Origin: Pseudomonadota bacterium
GTDB taxonomy: Bacteria; Desulfobacterota; Syntrophorhabdia; Syntrophorhabdales; Syntrophorhabdaceae
NCBI GenBank assembly: GCA_026388315.1
Contig: JAPLKA010000024.1
Location: 1-64,000 of the forward strand
Length of the DNA: 64,000 nucleotides
Direction: 5' to 3'
The position numbers and the translations under genes were made by a program. A model generated the notes under the pieces. The model did no database searches, had not been told where the DNA came from, and was given only the letters and a program-made list of their open reading frames with translations. Below are positions 60,448-64,000 of the stretch, one piece after another. Position 1 is the first letter of the stretch; each line of letters begins with the position of its first letter.

Positions 60448-61368
60448 ATGCTTGACCCCGTCAGTCTAAAGATGTTTTTCCGGTGTATGTGTCAAAAATC
60501 TGCCAGAGTAACAACAAATACCAGCCAGGTAACGGTTTCCGCCCTACCCGGACAACGCTCTGCAGATGACATGTCCCAACTCTCGCCTCTTTCGCGTCTC
60601 CTGGATAAGATCACCTCTCTTCTGAACTCCCTTGGCGGCAATGCCCCCGGTGGACAACCGGCGTCCGGGGATACATCGATGGAGACGGGCGTCTCGCCCA
60701 AGGGCATGACGAGTGACCTGGCCGATGTCCTGTCTGATTCAAACGCAAACGATAAACAGGGTGCTGTCCTCAACGGAAAGATGGTCACAGAGGGGGTTGT
60801 CCTCAACGGAAAGATGGTCACAGAGGGGGTAATCTTGCTTGTCGATAGCATCAATCAGGTGCTTTCGGATATCGATAAAGAGGTTGCAGGCATGCGCGAA
60901 CAGCCGGATGTCTCCCATAGACAGACGATAGAGCTATCCGGGATAAAAAAGGATATTATTAATGTTGTCCTTCTTGGTTCCGATGATTCAGTGAGTGAAG
61001 CGGTTGCGAAGATTGGTATTTTTCTTGAAAAGAATGGTCTTTTAAGCGTCAATAAACAGTCACTCGAATACCGTATGAATGCCAATGTTAATGACACGGT
61101 AAATGTTTTAAAAAATGTTTGCGACACACTCTATGAAAGAATTCATCTTCTGATTAATGCAGGTGCACTGATGTATGCTGTATCGGAAAAGACGCAATGG
61201 GGTCGTGGAAACGGCACCGACAAGGCACAAGCGCTTCTGGATAAATCATTCAAAGAGCAGGCGGAAGCCCTTGAAAGCAAATTGAATACCGTTAAGGTGC
61301 TCATCGAGGGTTCATACAGCCTGCAGGGATTTTTGCAATTATCCCCGACGGATGGCAACAATGAATAA
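60448..61368 (+). CDS. Unknown sigma28-regulated protein, 306 residues
   Basis: No family is recognised. The first 120 residues are low-complexity and rich in serine, glycine and proline, and contain two perfect 11-residue repeats (VVLNGKMVTEG type). The last 185 are helical with regularly spaced hydrophobics (SINQVLSDIDKEVAGMREQP; NVLKNVCDTLYERIHLLINA). There is no signal peptide, so export through the flagellar apparatus is possible but unproven. Ribosome site GAAGGAGG. Its sigma28 promoter and position near a FliT/FlgN-like chaperone gene suggest a late flagellar role. Confidence 0.8.
   Translation: MLDPVSLKMFFRCMCQKSARVTTNTSQVTVSALPGQRSADDMSQLSPLSRLLDKITSLLNSLGGNAPGGQPASGDTSMETGVSPKGMTSDLADVLSDSNANDKQGAVLNGKMVTEGVVLNGKMVTEGVILLVDSINQVLSDIDKEVAGMREQPDVSHRQTIELSGIKKDIINVVLLGSDDSVSEAVAKIGIFLEKNGLLSVNKQSLEYRMNANVNDTVNVLKNVCDTLYERIHLLINAGALMYAVSEKTQWGRGNGTDKAQALLDKSFKEQAEALESKLNTVKVLIEGSYSLQGFLQLSPTDGNNE
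60766..60831. repeat. Two 33-bp direct repeats within the 306-residue gene
   Basis: Units at 60766-60798 and 60799-60831 are identical except for the last base and encode VLNGKMVTEGV twice in frame. The identity at third codon positions shows a recent duplication or strong constraint. Confidence 0.95.
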
Positions 61369-61492
61369 TACCGAGTCGCCTTCATCCGCCCCTCTTTGTT
61401 GTCTCCTCCTCGCATTCCTCGACGTACTACAAGTACGCCTTCGTCGGCTCGTCGTCGTCGCCTCGATGTGCAAATGAATACAACTCGGTATA
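61368..61492. repeat. Intergenic palindromic repeat, copy 3 (125 bp)
   Basis: The ends are ATACCGAGT (61368-61376) and ACTCGGTAT (61484-61492). The base pair that differs from copy 1 (A-T to G-C) is changed on both sides. The inner hairpin CGTAC-TACAA-GTACG is like copy 1. As with copy 1, it begins on the last A of the preceding gene's TAA stop. Confidence 0.85.
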
Positions 61493-61529
61493 AAGTTTCA
61501 ATAACGGCGATAAAAATATCAAAGGGCGT

Positions 61530-61853
61530 ATGATGAGTTTGGAACACATGCGGAATTTCATTGATCTAACCTTGAAGGCCCTGGATGAGGCCGATGCTGA
61601 TGCGTTCATCGAGATTCTTATGACACGTGAAAAAGAGAGAATGCAGGTAATGCAGGAAGATATGCACCTGGATGAAGAGGTAATAAAGAGTTGTATTGAA
61701 AAGGAAACGCGACTCATGGAACGCCTGGAGAAGGAGAGAAGCAGGCTTTTCAAAGAGATGGACAATCTCTCGCAAAGCAAAAGGGCAGCAAGGCGGTACT
61801 CGCCCAAATACCCTTTCCCGCCTATGCCTGTTTTTTTTGATAAAGAGGGCTAA
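61530..61853 (+). CDS. Small helical protein, FliT/FlgN-like chaperone candidate
   Basis: The protein is 107 residues (ATG 61530 or 61533). It is almost all helix with heavy charge (REKERMQVMQEDMHLDEEV and IEKETRLMERLEKERSRLFK), then a proline-rich end (SPKYPFPPMPVF). The size and pattern resemble FliT or FlgN export chaperones, but no firm signature is seen. Its position next to late flagellar genes supports a chaperone role. The ribosome site is weak (GGG). Confidence 0.6.
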   Translation: MMSLEHMRNFIDLTLKALDEADADAFIEILMTREKERMQVMQEDMHLDEEVIKSCIEKETRLMERLEKERSRLFKEMDNLSQSKRAARRYSPKYPFPPMPVFFDKEG

Positions 61854-61860
61854 ATTTTAC

Positions 61861-61887
61861 TTAAGTTTTAAAAATATTATCCGATAA
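61861..61887 (+). promoter_or_regulatory. Sigma28 promoter of the 79-residue gene
   Basis: TTAAGTTT (61861-61868), 11 bases, then TCCGATAA (61880-61887), near consensus. Transcription should begin near 61894, 11 bases before the ATG at 61905. The promoter starts just after the stop of the preceding gene. Confidence 0.88.
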
Positions 61888-61904
61888 CGATAATAGGTGA
61901 TGGA

Positions 61905-62144
61905 ATGACAATATCTGATTTCCAGATTAGTAGTGTTATAAAAAGTTACACAATGAGTATGAAGGCTAAAGCGAAGGCCGACGAAAAAGAGCCGACGAAT
62001 GGCAGCGTTGTGCACGAGGATCAGGTAATGATATCAGAAGACGCAAAAAGAATGTTATTTGAAAGAATAGGGGAGCAGATGTCGGAAAGATTTAAGGGGC
62101 ATGATGAAGAAGGATATGTTATTTCGACTACTTATAGTGGATGA
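61905..62144 (+). CDS. Small FlgM-associated-like protein (DVU0524-like)
   Basis: The protein is 79 residues: MTISDFQISSVIKSYTMSMK at the start, then a segment with VMISEDAKRMLFERIGEQM. This layout (an ISxxQxxxVLxxY start and an SEDAKR helix) reminds me of the small proteins annotated as DVU0524 family FlgM-associated in Desulfovibrio. The match is from memory and weak. It is driven by a sigma28 promoter. It overlaps the following response regulator gene by about 44 bases. Confidence 0.6.
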   Translation: MTISDFQISSVIKSYTMSMKAKAKADEKEPTNGSVVHEDQVMISEDAKRMLFERIGEQMSERFKGHDEEGYVISTTYSG

Positions 62145-62685
62145 CAATGCAGAGATCAGAGAAATTGTTCAGGAATATCTTAGTGATAACGATTGTCTGG
62201 TCGAAGGGGTAAGCAATGGGAGAGAGGCATTAGAAAAATACAACACAAACCCCTATGACATTATCGTTACAGATTTAAAAATGCCGGAACTATCCGGTAT
62301 AGAACTGATAAAACTCATTAAACAAAAGACTGATATAACGGAATTCATTATTATCACAGGATATGCATCTGTTGATACCGCAATAGAAGCAGTAAAAATC
62401 GGCGCCTTTGATTACATCGTTAAGCCTTTCAGAATGGAAGAACTAAAGGTTGCGATAAAAAACGCCAAAGAGAAGATTATCCTCAAAAGAGCTAACGAAG
62501 AGCTACTGGGAAAATTGAAAATGTTTTATTCTGAAATAGAAAGATACAAGCAAAACGATAAGGATATCCCGGAGCTGAAAAATGTAGAGCAGGGTTATGA
62601 TACTGAAAAACTTGTCGATAAAATAAAGTTTCTGGAAAAGCTGACGAAAAAACGTTTGATGATTGATGAAAACGCTAAGGATTAA
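62101..62685 (+). CDS. Response regulator with C-terminal coiled coil
   Basis: The protein is 194 residues. The receiver is at about 9-125 (LLIVDDNAEI, D in VTDLKMP, T in ITGYAS, K in VKPFRM), followed by a helical tail of about 65 residues without a recognised output domain. ATGs at 62101, 62104 and 62116 are possible, with AAGGGG before the first and AAGAAGGAT before the third. It overlaps the small gene upstream, and the next regulator starts 4 bases after it. It may act as a phosphate relay or protein-binding switch. Confidence 0.85.
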   Translation: MMKKDMLFRLLIVDDNAEIREIVQEYLSDNDCLVEGVSNGREALEKYNTNPYDIIVTDLKMPELSGIELIKLIKQKTDITEFIIITGYASVDTAIEAVKIGAFDYIVKPFRMEELKVAIKNAKEKIILKRANEELLGKLKMFYSEIERYKQNDKDIPELKNVEQGYDTEKLVDKIKFLEKLTKKRLMIDENAKD

Positions 62686-62688
62686 GCC

Positions 62689-64000
62689 ATGATCGAAGGG
62701 ACAAACATCCTGATTGTTGATGATAATAACGATATAACATGCATCCTCTCCGACTTTTTTTTATTAAATGATTGCAACGTCTACACAGCCCCAACAGGTA
62801 AAAAAGCGATAGAACTTATCGGCAAAGAAAATATTGACGTAGCGATACTCGATGTGAAACTGCCTGATATAAACGGCATTGAGCTTCTCGATACAATAAA
62901 AATAGAGAACCAGACTGTTGCAGTAATAATGATGTCCGGCTATAACGACCATAATGCTATCATAGAAGCCATGAAAAAAGGGGCATCTGATTTTTTGCTG
63001 AAACCATTTGAGCTCGATAAGTTGATCCTTGTTATGCTGAGGACATTACGGGAAAGGTCTTTGTTGATTGAAAATGAACATATCTACAAAAGCTTAGAGG
63101 ACAAAAAAAAGATTGAACTCCTGAACAGAGAACTACAGGGAAAGATCAAGGAACTGACGATGACGTATAACATATCGAACCGGTTCAACTCACTCAATAT
63201 CTACGATGATATATACGAAAAGATGCTTGATATTATTTTCGATGTACTGGATGTAAGGCTTTGCAGATTCTATTTTTTTGATAGCTGCAGCAAGGAACCT
63301 ATTCTCTACAAAGAAAAAAGGGGGAGCAATGGTGTTGCAGTTGACAGTAAAACATTCCTTTCGGAAGAATTTCTCCAACATTTGCATACCCCAAAAAAAT
63401 GCCTGATCAGAGACAATCAGTTGTTTCTACCTATCATGATCAAGGACGAATACATAGGTTTTGTAATGGTTGAGAGAAAAAGAAATGGATCAGAAATAAA
63501 CAACTACTACCACGACAGCGACGTATTTTTCCTGAAACTCATAGGAGAGAAGGCATCCACACAGATTGAAAATAGAATTTTATATGAGAGCCTTTTTGAA
63601 AATGTCTTTCAGACCCTTACATCTCTTATAGAGGCAATTAACAAAAGGGATTCATACACGGAAAGCCATTGCAAAAGGGTTACTGATACGAGTCTGCTTT
63701 TAGCAGAAAAAATGGGGCTGGCTGGCTATGAAAGGGATGTCATTAGATTTGTGGGACCTGTCCATGACCTCGGCAAGATAGGCATACCTGACTCGATACT
63801 GCTTAAACCGGGGGTGCTTACAGAAGAAGAATATCAAATAATGAAAAGTCACTCCATTTTTGGTGAAGAGATTCTTAGCAGGTTCGTAATCCTCGCCAGG
63901 GAATCAAAAGTAATAAGAAGTCATCACGAAAGATATGACGGCAAGGGCTATCCGGACGCGTTATCCAAAGAAGACATACCCGTCAGCTCACGAGTCATTG
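62689..64000 (+). CDS. Response regulator with GAF and HD-GYP domains (cut by window edge)
   Basis: At least 437 residues from ATG 62689. The receiver is at about 5-120 (LIVDDNNDI, D in AILDVKLP, K in LKPFEL), then a coiled linker, a GAF-like domain at about 165-300, and an HD-GYP domain from about 305 (HCKRVTDTSLLLAEKMGL; HDLGKIGIPDSIL; HHERYDGKGYP). HD-GYP enzymes break down cyclic di-GMP. It would lower cyclic di-GMP in response to a sensor, which favours motility. The 3' end lies outside the window. Confidence 0.92.
   Translation, partial: MIEGTNILIVDDNNDITCILSDFFLLNDCNVYTAPTGKKAIELIGKENIDVAILDVKLPDINGIELLDTIKIENQTVAVIMMSGYNDHNAIIEAMKKGASDFLLKPFELDKLILVMLRTLRERSLLIENEHIYKSLEDKKKIELLNRELQGKIKELTMTYNISNRFNSLNIYDDIYEKMLDIIFDVLDVRLCRFYFFDSCSKEPILYKEKRGSNGVAVDSKTFLSEEFLQHLHTPKKCLIRDNQLFLPIMIKDEYIGFVMVERKRNGSEINNYYHDSDVFFLKLIGEKASTQIENRILYESLFENVFQTLTSLIEAINKRDSYTESHCKRVTDTSLLLAEKMGLAGYERDVIRFVGPVHDLGKIGIPDSILLKPGVLTEEEYQIMKSHSIFGEEILSRFVILARESKVIRSHHERYDGKGYPDALSKEDIPVSSRVI

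Noticed and set aside
61490-61515. Sigma28-like element TAAAGTTT...GGCGATAA before the 107-residue gene
   Set aside because: The blocks are only 7 bases apart instead of the 11 found at all six good sites, and the left block overlaps the end of the repeat.

Overview
The window is a near-complete flagellar and chemotaxis supercluster of a Gram-negative bacterium (L-ring and P-ring genes are present), about 64 kb long. The gene set and order are NtrC-type activators, flgBC-fliEFGHIJK-flgDE, fliLMNOPQR-flhBAFG-fliA, che genes, flgFGAHIJ-flgMNKL and flagellin. With flhF/flhG, sigma54 plus sigma28 control, and long PAS/HD-GYP signalling proteins at both edges, this points to a motile deltaproteobacterium-like (Desulfobacterota) organism with a polar flagellum. 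The taxon is inferred from gene content and style, not from a marker gene.

Layout. 1-3.3 kb: two sensor kinase genes on the minus strand, the first cut by the window edge. 3.4-4.3 kb: a poor region with two doubtful short ORFs. 4.4-8.3 kb: two sigma54 activators flanking a soluble histidine kinase (FlgS/FlgR-like). 8.3-19 kb: basal body, motor, export ATPase, hook-length control and hook genes, closed by a clear terminator. 19.2-28.9 kb: sigma54-driven fliL-M-N-O-P-Q-R-flhB-flhA-flhF-flhG-fliA. 28.9-36.8 kb: HDOD protein, cheB, a HEAT-repeat protein, cheR, cheY, cheA and cheW. 36.9-45.6 kb: sigma54-driven rod, ring and P-ring genes, then sigma28-driven flgM-flgN-flgK-flgL. 45.7-48.1 kb: flagellin, a small unknown gene, flbT and flaF. 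48.2-59.2 kb: a minus-strand operon of split transketolase, two sugar epimerase/dehydratases, two methyltransferases and a 1822-residue multi-glycosyltransferase, very probably for flagellin glycosylation. 60.3-64 kb: three small sigma28-associated genes, then two response regulators, the last (REC-GAF-HD-GYP) cut by the right edge.

Regulation can be read from the DNA. Sigma54 -24/-12 elements with exact GG-N10-GC spacing lie before fliL, flgF and the histidine kinase, with a weaker one before fliK. Six sigma28 elements, each an 8-base -35 block, 11 bases and an 8-base -10 block, precede the HDOD-che operon, cheW, flgM, flagellin, an unknown 306-residue protein and a 79-residue FlgM-associated-like protein. 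Several overlap the preceding stop codon.

The least expected things are: (i) a family of three intergenic repeats with covarying inverted ends, two of which begin on the last base of a stop codon; (ii) a 35-codon ORF beginning about where the sigma28 transcript of flagellin should start and filling its whole leader; (iii) 7-bp tandem repeats inside the signal-peptide codons of flgA and flgI, which could in principle frameshift them; (iv) duplicated or inserted domains in FlgL, FlgE and flagellin; (v) a glycosyltransferase fusion whose methyltransferase module has much higher GC than its flanks; (vi) FlbT/FlaF outside their usual alphaproteobacterial setting. I recognise no fliD, fliS, motA/motB or chemoreceptor gene in the window.
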